Shown: piece after piece, positions 27,954-36,437 of the stretch
Position numbering within the stretch: position 1 is the first letter of the stretch
Layout of the letters: every line of letters starts with the position of its first letter
DNA from: Mycobacterium sp. GA-0227b
GTDB taxonomy: Bacteria > Actinomycetota > Actinomycetes > Mycobacteriales > Mycobacteriaceae
Reading direction: 5' to 3'
DNA: 64,000 bases
Assembly: GCF_001499855.1 (NCBI RefSeq)
Contig: NZ_LQIK01000001.1
Location: 434,001 to 498,000 of the forward strand
The notes under the pieces: model-generated
Told to the model about the DNA's origin: nothing
The model's input: the letters and a program-made list of their open reading frames with translations, nothing else
The model's database searches: none
Position numbers and translations under genes: made by a program

Positions 27954-27968
27954 CCCGCGACACGCGGG
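27954..27968 (+). terminator. GC hairpin after gltD
   Basis: CCCGCG-ACA-CGCGGG lies 6 bp after the gltD stop. It is a compact stem with a 3-nt loop but no U-tract, the form often taken by mycobacterial terminators, so the call is moderate. Confidence 0.4.
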
Positions 27969-28011
27969 GCAATGACCGGCTTTTCGGTGTGCTCGCGGGA
28001 CAGTAGGGGCG

Positions 28012-28836
28012 GTGATCGGCCGCTACGGATCTGCCCGCGCCGGGTTGCAGCTCAACCGGCGCAACTTCATCGCGGCGTTGTCCATCGCCACGGTCGGCGC
28101 CGTCGGTCTGAGCCGCTGTGCCACCGGCGAACCACCGCGCGTGGCGGGTGCGGCCGCGTCGCAGCCACCGCCGGCCGGCCTGTTGCCGCCGCCACCGAAG
28201 TCGTCGCGGATCGCCCTGCCGGGCGGCGGGGTGCTGAGCAGCCTGCCCGGAGACGGCGATCTGTTGGCGCTGACCGTCGACGATGGTGTCGACAGCGACG
28301 TCGTCCGGGCCTACACCCAGTTCGCCAAGGACACCGGGGTCCGGCTGACGTACTTCGTCAACGGCGTCTATCGGTCCTGGACCGATCACCTCGATCTGCT
28401 GCGGCCGATGGTCGACAACGGCCGGATCCAGTTGGCCAACCACACCTGGTCGCATCCTGACCTCACCAAGCTGCCGCTGGCCGACGTTGCGGAGCAGTTC
28501 CGACGCAACCATGAGTTCCTTTGGAAGACATACGGAGTCGATGCGCGGCCCTACTTCCGGCCGCCCTATGGAGCACACAACCCGCACGTCGACAAGGTCT
28601 CGGCCGAACTCGGCTACACCGTCGACACGTCGTGGTCGGGCTCGTTGGAGGACCACGTGTGGATCCCTGCCGACGAAGTCGTCAAGATGGCTGACCGGCA
28701 TTTCACCGCGCAGGCGATCGTGATCGGCCACCTCAACCACGCGCCCGTCACCGAGGTGTATGGCCGCCTGGTCGAGATCATCCGCGCCCGACGGCTACGC
28801 ACAGTCACGCTGGACGACGTGTTCCTCAAGCCGTGA
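28012..28836 (+). CDS. Tat-exported polysaccharide deacetylase (NodB domain)
   Basis: A 274-residue carbohydrate esterase family 4 protein. The N-terminus has a twin-arginine signal (NRRNFIAALSIATVGAVGL), so it is exported folded; a Cys follows (SRCATG), but the lipobox is poor because Arg precedes the Cys. After a Pro/Ala-rich linker the NodB domain shows TVDDG (catalytic Asp pair), NHTWSHP (metal His) and RPPYGAHN. These enzymes remove N- or O-acetyl groups from peptidoglycan or other glycans in the envelope. It starts with GTG, 64 bp after gltD. Confidence 0.88.
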   Translation: MIGRYGSARAGLQLNRRNFIAALSIATVGAVGLSRCATGEPPRVAGAAASQPPPAGLLPPPPKSSRIALPGGGVLSSLPGDGDLLALTVDDGVDSDVVRAYTQFAKDTGVRLTYFVNGVYRSWTDHLDLLRPMVDNGRIQLANHTWSHPDLTKLPLADVAEQFRRNHEFLWKTYGVDARPYFRPPYGAHNPHVDKVSAELGYTVDTSWSGSLEDHVWIPADEVVKMADRHFTAQAIVIGHLNHAPVTEVYGRLVEIIRARRLRTVTLDDVFLKP

Positions 28837-29158
28837 ACCCGTGGCGCGGCGCAGCGGCAGCGTCCGCGGCGTGCAGCAGCGTGCAGCAGCGCGCAGCCTC
28901 GTCCAGCAGCGTCCAGCAGGCGCGATTGTGAACATGGCGACGCTTTGCCGGCGTGTCGCGTCGGAAACCGCACAAACGGGCGCGAGTAGCGGAAGTCCTG
29001 GAGCTCCTTATTCACTTCTGTCACTCTAAAAACATCCGATTATTTATCGGCGCGCCTTGCATAGTTTGCCGGTGCACGGGGGTCTAATGACTTCATGAGG
29101 GCACTGCGGTAATGTGAGCCCCCGGTCAGCTATCGGTTTCGACACAGGAGTCAGTTCC
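28837..29158. other. Gap between deacetylase gene and small ORF
   Basis: Besides the 10-bp repeat array, this holds an A/T-rich patch near 29020-29060 with a small hairpin (CCGAT-TATTT-ATCGG). It is the likely promoter region for the small gene downstream. No other gene is seen. Confidence 0.4.
28871..28920. repeat. Five tandem 10-bp degenerate repeats (GTSCAGCAGC)
   Basis: Reading 10 bases at a time gives GTGCAGCAGC twice, GCGCAGCCTC, GTCCAGCAGC and GTCCAGCAGG. This minisatellite-like array lies just after the deacetylase gene and does not look coding. Confidence 0.7.
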
Positions 29159-29299
29159 GTGTATGTCAACCCGCTATCCCGGTCACGGGTGAGCCGAATC
29201 GCCTGGTCACTGCTACGTCATCCCCTGAAGAGCCGCGAATTCCCGGCCAAGGCAGAACGTCTGATCACCGCTGACGAACTTCGTCTCTACGGCGTCTAG
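29159..29299 (+). CDS. Small conserved-looking protein (46 aa), unknown function
   Basis: A 46-residue ORF from a GTG with an excellent AGGAG ribosome site 8 bp upstream. It is basic in the middle (SRSRVSRIAWSLLRHPLKSR) and ends ERLITADELRLYGV. There is no true transmembrane segment, though IAWSLL is mildly hydrophobic. A small gene, Rv3857c, occupies a similar place between gltD and the PHP-domain gene in M. tuberculosis; whether they are homologous could not be checked. An in-frame ATG lies 15 codons earlier without a ribosome site. Confidence 0.55.
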   Translation: MYVNPLSRSRVSRIAWSLLRHPLKSREFPAKAERLITADELRLYGV

Positions 29300-29391
29300 C
29301 GAACGCGTCCGCCCGACTTCCCCGCGCCGGGTACGGCAAGTACTCCGCGTTTGCCAAATCGTTATATCTTCGTGACCGTAAGGAAAGCGTG

Positions 29392-30240
29392 CTATCCGCG
29401 TAAGCCCGATGCGGTGATCGCGTCGGCGAGCGGTTCGAGCACCGCGGGGTCATACGGCGGCGGCAGATAGATGATCGCCAGGTCCAGTCCTTCCTGACCC
29501 AGGGCCGCGGCCTCCTCGAGAACCTTGCCGTAGTTGCGGTCGGCGTCCAGCCGAACATGCGCCGACAGCATGATCTCCTGGGGATCCCGGCCGATGTCGG
29601 CGCAGTGGGAGGCCAGAACATCGCGTTTGCGGGCGAACTCCTCGGGCGGTCCGCCGACGAAGTTCCAATGCTGGGCGTACTTGGCGGTGATCCTCAGCGT
29701 GCGCTTCTCGCCGCTGCCACCGATGCAGATCGGCGGATGGGGACGCTGCGGGCCCTTCGGCTCGTTGCGGGCGTCCTTGAGTTGATAGAACTTGCCGTCG
29801 AACGACGTCGTCTCCTCGCTGAGCAGGTTCGTGAGGATTTCGCAGGCCTCCTCGAAGCGGTCGAACCGTTCCTTGATGGACCCCAGCTCGATGCCGTATG
29901 CGCCCGACTCCTCCTCGTTCCAGCCCGCGCCGATGCCAAGCTCGAGGCGGCCGTCGGACACGATGTCCAACGCCGAAGCCATGTTCGCGAGCACGGCCGG
30001 ATGGCGGTAGTGAATGCCGGTGACCAGCACGCCAACTCGGAGCCGCTCGGTCGCCTGCGCCAGCGCGGTCAGCGTGATCCAACCCTCCAGGCAGGGCCCT
30101 GTGGAGTCGGAGAAGATCGGATAGAAGTGGTCGAACGTCCATCCGGACTCGAAAACCTCGATGTCGTCGGCCGTCCGCCAGACGGCCAGCATGTCGGCCC
30201 AGGTGGTGTTCTGCGGGGACGTCTTGAAAGCGAATCTCAC
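29392..30240 (-). CDS. F420-dependent LLM-class oxidoreductase
   Basis: A 282-residue TIM-barrel protein of the luciferase-like monooxygenase family. It begins MRFAFKTSPQNTTW and contains RLRVGVLVTGIHYRHPAVLANMA, GRLELGIGAGWNEEE and HPPICIGGSGEKRTL, features of mycobacterial F420-using members. Expected role: hydride transfer to or from coenzyme F420 on an unknown substrate in the cytoplasm. The ATG is at the family N-terminus. It is followed 25 bp upstream by the antiporter gene on the same strand. Confidence 0.88.
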   Translation of the reverse strand: MRFAFKTSPQNTTWADMLAVWRTADDIEVFESGWTFDHFYPIFSDSTGPCLEGWITLTALAQATERLRVGVLVTGIHYRHPAVLANMASALDIVSDGRLELGIGAGWNEEESGAYGIELGSIKERFDRFEEACEILTNLLSEETTSFDGKFYQLKDARNEPKGPQRPHPPICIGGSGEKRTLRITAKYAQHWNFVGGPPEEFARKRDVLASHCADIGRDPQEIMLSAHVRLDADRNYGKVLEEAAALGQEGLDLAIIYLPPPYDPAVLEPLADAITASGLRG

Positions 30241-30265
30241 CGAGCCGAGCCTAGTGGCGAGCGGC

Positions 30266-31762
30266 TCAGTCCGCTTCGCCGTACTCGTCGAACCAGAACG
30301 CGAGCTTGCCTCGCCGACTCACCGCCCGCAGCCGGCGTTCGGCCACCGCGCGGGTCTTGGTGGTGGTGACGATGAGCAGTTCGTCACCGATCGCGATGCG
30401 GGTGTCGGGCTGCGGAACGAAGGTGCGCCCGTTGCGGATGATCAGGGTGATGACGCTCGGGTCGGGCAGTCGCAGTTCCAACACGGTGACGTTGTGCAGC
30501 CGCGACGGCGCCTGAACCGTCATCGTCAGCAGTTCGGCGTCCAGGACGTCGAGGGGAGCCGACTCCACCTGAATCTCGCGGGTCGCGTCCTTCGGGATCA
30601 GGCCCAATCTGCTTGCCAGCGGGCGCAAACTCGGGCCCTGCACCAAGGTGAACACCACCACGAGGATGAACACGATGTTGAGCACGCGCACGCTGTCGGG
30701 CACGCCGCCCACGATCGGAAACGTCGCCAGCACGATCGGGACCGCACCGCGCAATCCCGCCCAGGATACGAAAATCTGTTCACGCCAAGGGATGCGAAAC
30801 CAGATCAGCGAGACGACGACCGACAGCGGTCTGGCGACGAGCAGCAACACCAAGCCGGTCACGATGCCGGGTATCACCTCCACCGTCAGGTCGCTGGGGT
30901 CGACGAGCAGCCCGAGGAGGACGAACAGGCCGATCTGGGCGAGCCAGCCGAGGCCTTCGGCGAACGACCGGGTCGCCGAGCGGTGCGGCAGGCCGGAATT
31001 GGCGAGCACAACGGCGGACAGGTAGGCGGCGAGGAATCCGCTGGCGTGCGCGGAGCCTCCGGCAGCGAACGCGACCATGCCGAGCCCGAATGTGGCGAGC
31101 GGATACAGGCCGGAGGCCGGAAGAGCGATGCGGCGCAGCGCGATCGACCCCAGATACCCGACGCCCAATCCGATGGCCGCGCCGACGACCAACTCGTAGA
31201 CCAGTTCGACGAGCGCATGCACGGGCGACAACTCCAGCGGCGCCACGCTGAACATCAGCACGAGGATGACGGCGGGGGCATCGTTGAATCCCGACTCGGC
31301 TTCGAGCAGTCCCGCGACCCGGCGCGGCAGGGGCACCACGCGCAGCACGGAGAACACGGCAGCCGCGTCGGTGACGGAGACGACGGCTCCGAGCAGCAGC
31401 GCCAACTGCCAGTCGATGCCCAGTAGCAGGTGAGCGCCGGCCGCAGTCACCAGCATGCTGACCGCGACGCCGACGGTGGCGAGTATCCCCGCAGGTGCCA
31501 GCACCCGCCGGACGTCGGAGAAGCGTGTCGTCAGACCACCCTCGATGAGGATGACGGCCAGGGCCACCGTGCCGAGGTGGTCGGCGAGCAGATAGTTGTC
31601 GAAGTCCAGGCCCAACCCGTCCTCGCCCACGATGACGCCTACGCCGAGGAACAGCAGCAGGCTGGGCAAGCCGACACGGGTGGCCGCTCGGGTGGCGATG
31701 ATGCTCGCCAGCAGCACCACCCCAGCGAGCAGCAGCATCAGATACAGCTGCTCCAGGGTCAT
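30266..31762 (-). CDS. CPA1-type cation/proton antiporter with C-terminal TrkA_C domain
   Basis: A 498-residue antiporter with 12-13 membrane helices and the CPA family acidic segment (AVVSVTDAAAVFSV; the Asp pair expected in cation/proton exchange) and SGFNDAPAVIL. After the membrane part (about residue 390) comes a cytoplasmic RCK-C/TrkA_C domain (LHNVTVLELRLPDPS...). This layout is that of NhaP2/CvrA potassium/proton antiporters. The ATG giving MTLEQLYLMLL has a GGGATGA site; a start 18 codons earlier is also open. It is divergent from a TrkA-type protein. Confidence 0.9.
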   Translation of the reverse strand: MTLEQLYLMLLLAGVVLLASIIATRAATRVGLPSLLLFLGVGVIVGEDGLGLDFDNYLLADHLGTVALAVILIEGGLTTRFSDVRRVLAPAGILATVGVAVSMLVTAAGAHLLLGIDWQLALLLGAVVSVTDAAAVFSVLRVVPLPRRVAGLLEAESGFNDAPAVILVLMFSVAPLELSPVHALVELVYELVVGAAIGLGVGYLGSIALRRIALPASGLYPLATFGLGMVAFAAGGSAHASGFLAAYLSAVVLANSGLPHRSATRSFAEGLGWLAQIGLFVLLGLLVDPSDLTVEVIPGIVTGLVLLLVARPLSVVVSLIWFRIPWREQIFVSWAGLRGAVPIVLATFPIVGGVPDSVRVLNIVFILVVVFTLVQGPSLRPLASRLGLIPKDATREIQVESAPLDVLDAELLTMTVQAPSRLHNVTVLELRLPDPSVITLIIRNGRTFVPQPDTRIAIGDELLIVTTTKTRAVAERRLRAVSRRGKLAFWFDEYGEAD

Positions 31763-31944
31763 TTCATCCCCGTCCGGGAAAGGCGTGGGTGGTGGGTGCA
31801 GTAAAACACCTACCACGGTCGGTGGCGCGGCGGTCCTACCCGGTAGCTGCGCGGAAAGCCCACATCATGGGTCAATATGGGGTGATGTTGCGGCTTCGCA
31901 GGCAGTCCCCCGACGCTTCGCGTCGTGCCGAACAGCGGCCGATG

Positions 31945-32625
31945 ATGCGCGTCGGCATCGCCGGCGCCGGGGCCGTCGGCCGCTCCGTCGCCCAGGAACT
32001 GCTCGACTACGGCCACAAGGTTCTGCTCATCGAGCACGACGTACGCCATTACGAACCGCAGACGGTTCCCGACGCCGAATGGCTACTGGCCGATGCCTGC
32101 GAGTTGACCTCGCTCGAGGAATCCGGACTGCAGATCTGCGACGTGGTAATTGCAGCCACCGGCGACGACAAAGTGAACCTCGCGGCGTCGCTGTTGGCCA
32201 AGACGGAATTCGGCGTCGCCCGCGTGGTGGCCAGGGTCAACGACCTGCGCAACGAGTGGCTGTTCACCGAGGCGTGGGGCGTCGACGTCGCGGTCTCCGC
32301 GCCGAGCGCGCTGGTCGCGGCGATCGAGGGCGCCATCGACATCGGCCACGTCGTGCGCTTGATGCAGCTGCGCCACGGCCAGGTGAGTTTGGCCAAACTG
32401 ACGCTCCCCGAGGGCGATTCGCTGGTCGGGAGCCGGATGCGCGACCTGCCGTTGCTGGAGAACACTGCGCTGGCGATCATCATCCGCGACAGCGGGATCG
32501 TGTTGCCTCAGCCCGACGACGTGCTGGAGGCCGGCGACGAAATGCTGTTCCTGACGGGTGGGGCCGCCCACGGCGAAGTCCGGGGCCTGGTGCACGGGGC
32601 GATCCATCCGGTGACCGACCGATGA
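31945..32625 (+). CDS. TrkA-type NAD-binding potassium-uptake regulatory protein (CeoC-like)
   Basis: A 226-residue protein with a TrkA_N Rossmann domain (VGIAGAGAVGRSVAQEL, then LLIEHD) and a TrkA_C domain (VSLAKLTLPEGDSLVG). It resembles mycobacterial CeoC/TrkA regulators of K+ transporters. The start is uncertain: MRVGIAGAG is where the family begins, but ATGs at 31885 and 31942 are also in frame. It is divergent from the antiporter gene. It lacks a Trk/Ktr membrane subunit next to it; a regulatory role on the antiporter is inferred. Confidence 0.82.
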   Translation: MRVGIAGAGAVGRSVAQELLDYGHKVLLIEHDVRHYEPQTVPDAEWLLADACELTSLEESGLQICDVVIAATGDDKVNLAASLLAKTEFGVARVVARVNDLRNEWLFTEAWGVDVAVSAPSALVAAIEGAIDIGHVVRLMQLRHGQVSLAKLTLPEGDSLVGSRMRDLPLLENTALAIIIRDSGIVLPQPDDVLEAGDEMLFLTGGAAHGEVRGLVHGAIHPVTDR

Positions 32626-32649
32626 GTTGCGGCGGCCTCGCGGGTCGGT

Positions 32650-33234
32650 ATGGGCATGATTGACCTGACCGCAGCCTGTCGACGCACAGCCGACGTCCTT
32701 CGAAACGTGGCCGACGACCAACTGACGGCTCCCACGCCGTGCCAGAAGATGCGGCTGGACGCGCTGATCGCCCACGTTGGTGGGCTTTCGCTGGCGTTCA
32801 CCGCGGCGGCCCGCAAGGAGTTCGGGCCGCTGACGGACACGTCGCCCACCGAAGCCGCACAGCCGCTGGATGGCGACTGGCGTGCGTCTTATCCGGATCG
32901 GCTCGCCGAACTCGCGCGGGCATTTTCAGAGCCGGCGGCCTGGGAGGGTATGACGCGCGCGGGCGGCTTCGACTTTCCCGGTGAGGCGGCCGGCATCGTC
33001 GCACTGACCGAAGTGGTGATCCACGGCTGGGATGTCGCGCGGGCCAGCGGGCAGCCGTATGACGTCGATGAGGAAACCGCCGCCGCCGTGCTGCCGCACG
33101 TCACCCAGATCGCCGCCGATGACCCGGTGGAGGGCCTGTTCGGCCCGGCGGTGCCGGTCGCCGACGATGCGCCGGTTGTCGACCGTATCGTCGCGCTGAC
33201 GGGACGCGACCCGCGATGGGTGCAACCGTCCTGA
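32650..33234 (+). CDS. TIGR03086-type DinB-like metal-binding protein
   Basis: A 194-residue four-helix-bundle protein of the maleylpyruvate-isomerase/DinB-like superfamily. The metal-binding histidines are in LIAHVGGL and in the HGWDVARASG motif that defines the TIGR03086 group. These proteins are often mycothiol-dependent enzymes or of unknown role. An ATG two codons after the first is another start. It follows the TrkA-type gene closely on the same strand. Substrate unknown. Confidence 0.82.
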   Translation: MGMIDLTAACRRTADVLRNVADDQLTAPTPCQKMRLDALIAHVGGLSLAFTAAARKEFGPLTDTSPTEAAQPLDGDWRASYPDRLAELARAFSEPAAWEGMTRAGGFDFPGEAAGIVALTEVVIHGWDVARASGQPYDVDEETAAAVLPHVTQIAADDPVEGLFGPAVPVADDAPVVDRIVALTGRDPRWVQPS

Positions 33235-33331
33235 GGTGCGACGGCGGACGACTGGCGCAGGTTCCTCAGGGGACGGCGGTACCGAGTGGTCTCATTTCCG
33301 CCAAACCCACTATCGGGAAGGCTATGCCGGC

Positions 33332-33982
33332 TTGATTCCAAGAGTGATCGTCCTGGGATGCCTTGTCATGCTGTCCGGACTCGCTTGTCAAAGTCACACC
33401 GAACCCGATGGTGAGGCCATTGTCGAGCGTCTGCCGCTGAGTCTGGAACAGGTAAAGGAGATCAGCGGGCTCGATAAGTTCTCACGCGAGGTAGACACCG
33501 ACCAACCAGTCGCGGATGACTACACGCCGGAGGGTCCGTGTCGCGAAATGGCGGATCAGCGCACTGCTTTCGGCGCGAACTGGACCAGCTTCCGGTCCGT
33601 CGCGGACTCTGCGGATCTGCCTACCGGTGGTCGCCGACCAAGAAACCCCGGCGCGACTGGGGACGGTGCCACTCCCTTGATCGTGCCCGTGATGGCCACT
33701 GTCGTGCAGAACGTGGTCGTCTACCCGGACGACTCCGCCGCGCGAGAAACGTTCGATCGTCGTGTCGCGGCGATGAAGAAATGTGTCGAGCTGAACCTTC
33801 CTCACCTCGGCGGGATGATTTCGCAGCCAAGTCGCGACAAAGTGGTCCTGGTCAACGATGGTTTCGTGACGGTCTCCCTCGTCAAGTCGGCGGTCGTGGT
33901 CGACGTATCGGTGGTGGCCTTACCCGACGCCGAACGAGTCGCGTCCGAGATCTCCCAGGCGATCGTCGAACGCGTCAACTAG
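33332..33982 (+). CDS. Probable lipoprotein with PknH-like extracellular sensor domain
   Basis: A protein of about 216 residues, from a TTG giving MIPRVIVLGCLVMLSGLAC; this start gives a positive n-region, hydrophobic core and Cys, a plausible though non-canonical lipobox (GLAC). A GTG four codons later would remove the positive charge. The exported part (PVADDYTPEGPCREMADQ... VVVYPDDSAARETFDRRVAAMKKCVELN) matches the periplasmic PknH_C-like sensor fold found in many mycobacterial lipoproteins. It has two cysteines in that domain that may pair. Ligand unknown. Confidence 0.68.
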   Translation: MIPRVIVLGCLVMLSGLACQSHTEPDGEAIVERLPLSLEQVKEISGLDKFSREVDTDQPVADDYTPEGPCREMADQRTAFGANWTSFRSVADSADLPTGGRRPRNPGATGDGATPLIVPVMATVVQNVVVYPDDSAARETFDRRVAAMKKCVELNLPHLGGMISQPSRDKVVLVNDGFVTVSLVKSAVVVDVSVVALPDAERVASEISQAIVERVN

Positions 33983-34001
33983 GCCTGTGCACACTGGAGT
34001 C

Positions 34002-35006
34002 ATGGATCCCGTCGTCGCCCTCCGGCAGATCGCCTACTACAAGGACCGCGCGCGCGAAGACCCGCGCCGGGTGATGGCCTACCGCAACGCCGCCGACGTC
34101 GTCGAAGCGCTCTCCGACACCGAACGCGACCGCCACGGCACCGCGAACAGCTGGCAGTCGCTGCCCGGCATCGGCCCCAAGACAGCGAAGGTGATCGCAC
34201 AGGCGTGGGCCGGACGCGAGCCGGATGTGTTGACCGAACTCCGCTCCAGCGCCGCCGATCTGGGCGGCGGCGATGTCCGCGCCGCGCTGCGCGGTGATCT
34301 GCACGTGCACTCCAACTGGTCCGACGGGTCCGCCCCGATCGAGGAGATGATGCTCGCAGCAAGGGATCTGGGACACGAGTACTGTGCGCTGACCGATCAT
34401 TCGCCACGCCTGCGGATCGCCAACGGTCTGTCACCTGAGCGGCTGCGCCGGCAACTCGACGTCATCGACCAGTTGCGTGAAACGGTGGCGCCCATGCGGA
34501 TCCTCACCGGCATCGAGGTCGACATACTCGAGGACGGCTCACTCGATCAGGAGGACGAACTGCTCGAACGCCTCGACGTCGTGGTGGCCAGCGTGCACTC
34601 GAAGTTGTCGATGGACGCTCCGTCGATGACGCGGCGCATGCTCAAGGCGGTCGCCAATCCGCACACGGACGTGCTGGGCCATTGCACCGGCCGGCTGGTC
34701 ACCGGCGGCCGCGGCATGCGGCCCGAGTCGAAATTCGACGCCGAGAAGGTGTTCACCGCCTGTCGGGACAACGGCACCGCCGTCGAGATCAACTCGCGGC
34801 CCGAACGCCGCGATCCGCCGACGCGGCTGCTCAACCTCGCCCTGGACATCGGCTGCCTGTTCTCGATCGACACCGATTCGCATGCCCCCGGGCAGCTGGA
34901 GTTCCTCGCCTACGGAGCCCAGCGTGCGCTCGATGCCGAAATACCCGTCGAACGGATAGTCAACACTTGGCCGGCCGACGATCTGTTGGCGTGGACCGAA
35001 TCCTGA
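34002..35006 (+). CDS. PHP-domain protein with helix-hairpin-helix region (Rv3856c-like)
   Basis: A 334-residue protein with an N-terminal DNA-polymerase-X-like HhH (SLPGIGPKTAKVIAQA, about 51-66) and a C-terminal PHP phosphoesterase barrel: DLHVHSNWSDG, ALTDHS, GIEVDIL, VVASVHSKL, GHCTG, DTDSHA supply the metal ligands. This is the PolX-like C-terminal half without a polymerase domain, so nucleic-acid-end or phosphate ester cleavage is plausible. The ATG has GGAG just upstream. It corresponds to Rv3856c, next to ethR in M. tuberculosis. Confidence 0.9.
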   Translation: MDPVVALRQIAYYKDRAREDPRRVMAYRNAADVVEALSDTERDRHGTANSWQSLPGIGPKTAKVIAQAWAGREPDVLTELRSSAADLGGGDVRAALRGDLHVHSNWSDGSAPIEEMMLAARDLGHEYCALTDHSPRLRIANGLSPERLRRQLDVIDQLRETVAPMRILTGIEVDILEDGSLDQEDELLERLDVVVASVHSKLSMDAPSMTRRMLKAVANPHTDVLGHCTGRLVTGGRGMRPESKFDAEKVFTACRDNGTAVEINSRPERRDPPTRLLNLALDIGCLFSIDTDSHAPGQLEFLAYGAQRALDAEIPVERIVNTWPADDLLAWTES

Positions 35007-35017
35007 GCGCGATTCGG

Positions 35018-35062
35018 TCCTGCCACAACGGGATACCGGAAATCATCCCGTCGGGGGCAGGA
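35018..35062. other. Nested inverted repeat (hairpin) between PHP gene and symporter gene
   Basis: Outer arms TCCTGCC (35018-35024) and GGCAGGA (35056-35062) enclose inner arms CGGGAT (35029-35034) and ATCCCG (35045-35050). It could fold into a two-stem hairpin, either ending the PHP-gene transcript or controlling the downstream symporter operon. There is no U-tract. Confidence 0.5.
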
Positions 35063-35108
35063 GCCAGCTAGCGTTCGGATGACATCCTCATTGGCGAGAG
35101 GTGTCGAG

Positions 35109-36437
35109 ATGGCGACCACTGAGCATGCCGACCAACCGGCTGACGCGCCAGCGGCCACGACGAAGCCCGCCTTGGTCTATCCGAAGATGTGGTTGCTGTT
35201 CGGCGTACTCATCTGTTGTTTCACCGCATGGGGCGTGGCCGCCGACCTGACCACACCGATGGTGGCGGGTTTCAAGCGGATTTTCGATATGAGCACCTTC
35301 CAGGCCTCCCTGGTGCAGTTGGCCTACTTCGGCGCGTACTTTCTGCTGGCGATCCCGGCGGCGTTGATCAATCGGCGGTTCGGCTACAAAACCGGTCTGC
35401 TCACTGGTGTGCTGCTGGCCGCGGCGGGATCGATTGCGTTCTATCCGGCGAGCAAGATCATGACCTACGAAGCGTTTTTGATCGCCCTGTTCGCAATCGC
35501 CGCGGGCTGTTCGATCCTGGAAACCTCGGCCAATCCGTACGTCATGTCGCTGGGACCCGAAGAAACCGCGACCCGGCGCCTCAACTTCGCTCAGGCGTTC
35601 AATCCGTTGGGCACCAATATCGGTGTGCTGCTGGCCGCGGTGTTCATTCTCCCCCACTTGGACGAACCGGTGAATATGGCCACCCTGACGCCTGCCGAAG
35701 AACGCGCCGTCCGCGCCGGTCAGCTCGGCGCAGTGATGGGACCCTACCTGGGTCTGGGATTCGTGTTGATCGCCATCGGATTGGTGATCGCGATCAAGAA
35801 GTCCCCGCCGATCGTCGAAGAATACGAATCGGGTGACCTCGCGGGCCAATCGCCCTTGCGCATCCTGCTGTCCAACCGGCGCTACGTATTCGGCGTGGTG
35901 GCACAGTTTTTCAATGTTGCGGCCCAGGTCTGCACATGGACATACATCATCCAGTATTCGCAACAGGCGTTGAGCGGGTCGCTGCAGTTGGGTGGCTACC
36001 TGCTGCAGGCGAGCCTGATCGTGTTCCTGATCTCCCGGTTCGTGATGACGTGGGTGATCGGACGGATCCGCGCGACGAAAGTCCTCTCCGTGCTGGCGGT
36101 ATTGGCAGTCCTGCTGTGTGTTTTCGCGATGTTCTCGCCGAATGTGGCCGGCGTTGCCGCCGTCGTCGCGTTGTCGTTCTGTCTGTCGCTGATGTTTCCG
36201 ACGATCTACGGGGTGGCCCTGCAGGGGCTCGGTCCGGCAACGAAGTTCGGTGCCGCCGGATTGGTCATGGCCATCGTCGGCGGGGCGATCATGCCGCTGG
36301 TTCAGGGGTACCTGCTGGATCAGACGAGCCCGGCGATCTCGTTCGTGGTGCCGGCGGTCTGCTTCGCCGTGGTGGCGAGCTTCGCCGTCTTCGATCTCAG
36401 GGCGGCACCGCACCCGGTGAGAGAGCGAGCAGCATGA
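35109..36437 (+). CDS. FucP-family sugar/H+ symporter (major facilitator superfamily)
   Basis: A 442-residue MFS protein with about 12 helices. Typical FucP/glucose-galactose-transporter segments are seen: FFLLAIPAALINRRFGYK-like TM3 with the conserved loop, the ETSANPYV block in helix 4-5 and LNFAQAFNPLGTNIG, all hallmarks of the L-fucose symporter group. It moves a sugar into the cytoplasm with protons. The ATG (MATTEHADQP) follows a GAGAGGTG ribosome site. It overlaps the next gene, a solute-binding lipoprotein, in ATGA. Confidence 0.9.
   Translation: MATTEHADQPADAPAATTKPALVYPKMWLLFGVLICCFTAWGVAADLTTPMVAGFKRIFDMSTFQASLVQLAYFGAYFLLAIPAALINRRFGYKTGLLTGVLLAAAGSIAFYPASKIMTYEAFLIALFAIAAGCSILETSANPYVMSLGPEETATRRLNFAQAFNPLGTNIGVLLAAVFILPHLDEPVNMATLTPAEERAVRAGQLGAVMGPYLGLGFVLIAIGLVIAIKKSPPIVEEYESGDLAGQSPLRILLSNRRYVFGVVAQFFNVAAQVCTWTYIIQYSQQALSGSLQLGGYLLQASLIVFLISRFVMTWVIGRIRATKVLSVLAVLAVLLCVFAMFSPNVAGVAAVVALSFCLSLMFPTIYGVALQGLGPATKFGAAGLVMAIVGGAIMPLVQGYLLDQTSPAISFVVPAVCFAVVASFAVFDLRAAPHPVRERAA

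Noticed and set aside
35936..36433. In-frame extension upstream of the solute-binding lipoprotein
   Set aside because: It overlaps the symporter gene and would bury the lipoprotein signal, which needs to be N-terminal.
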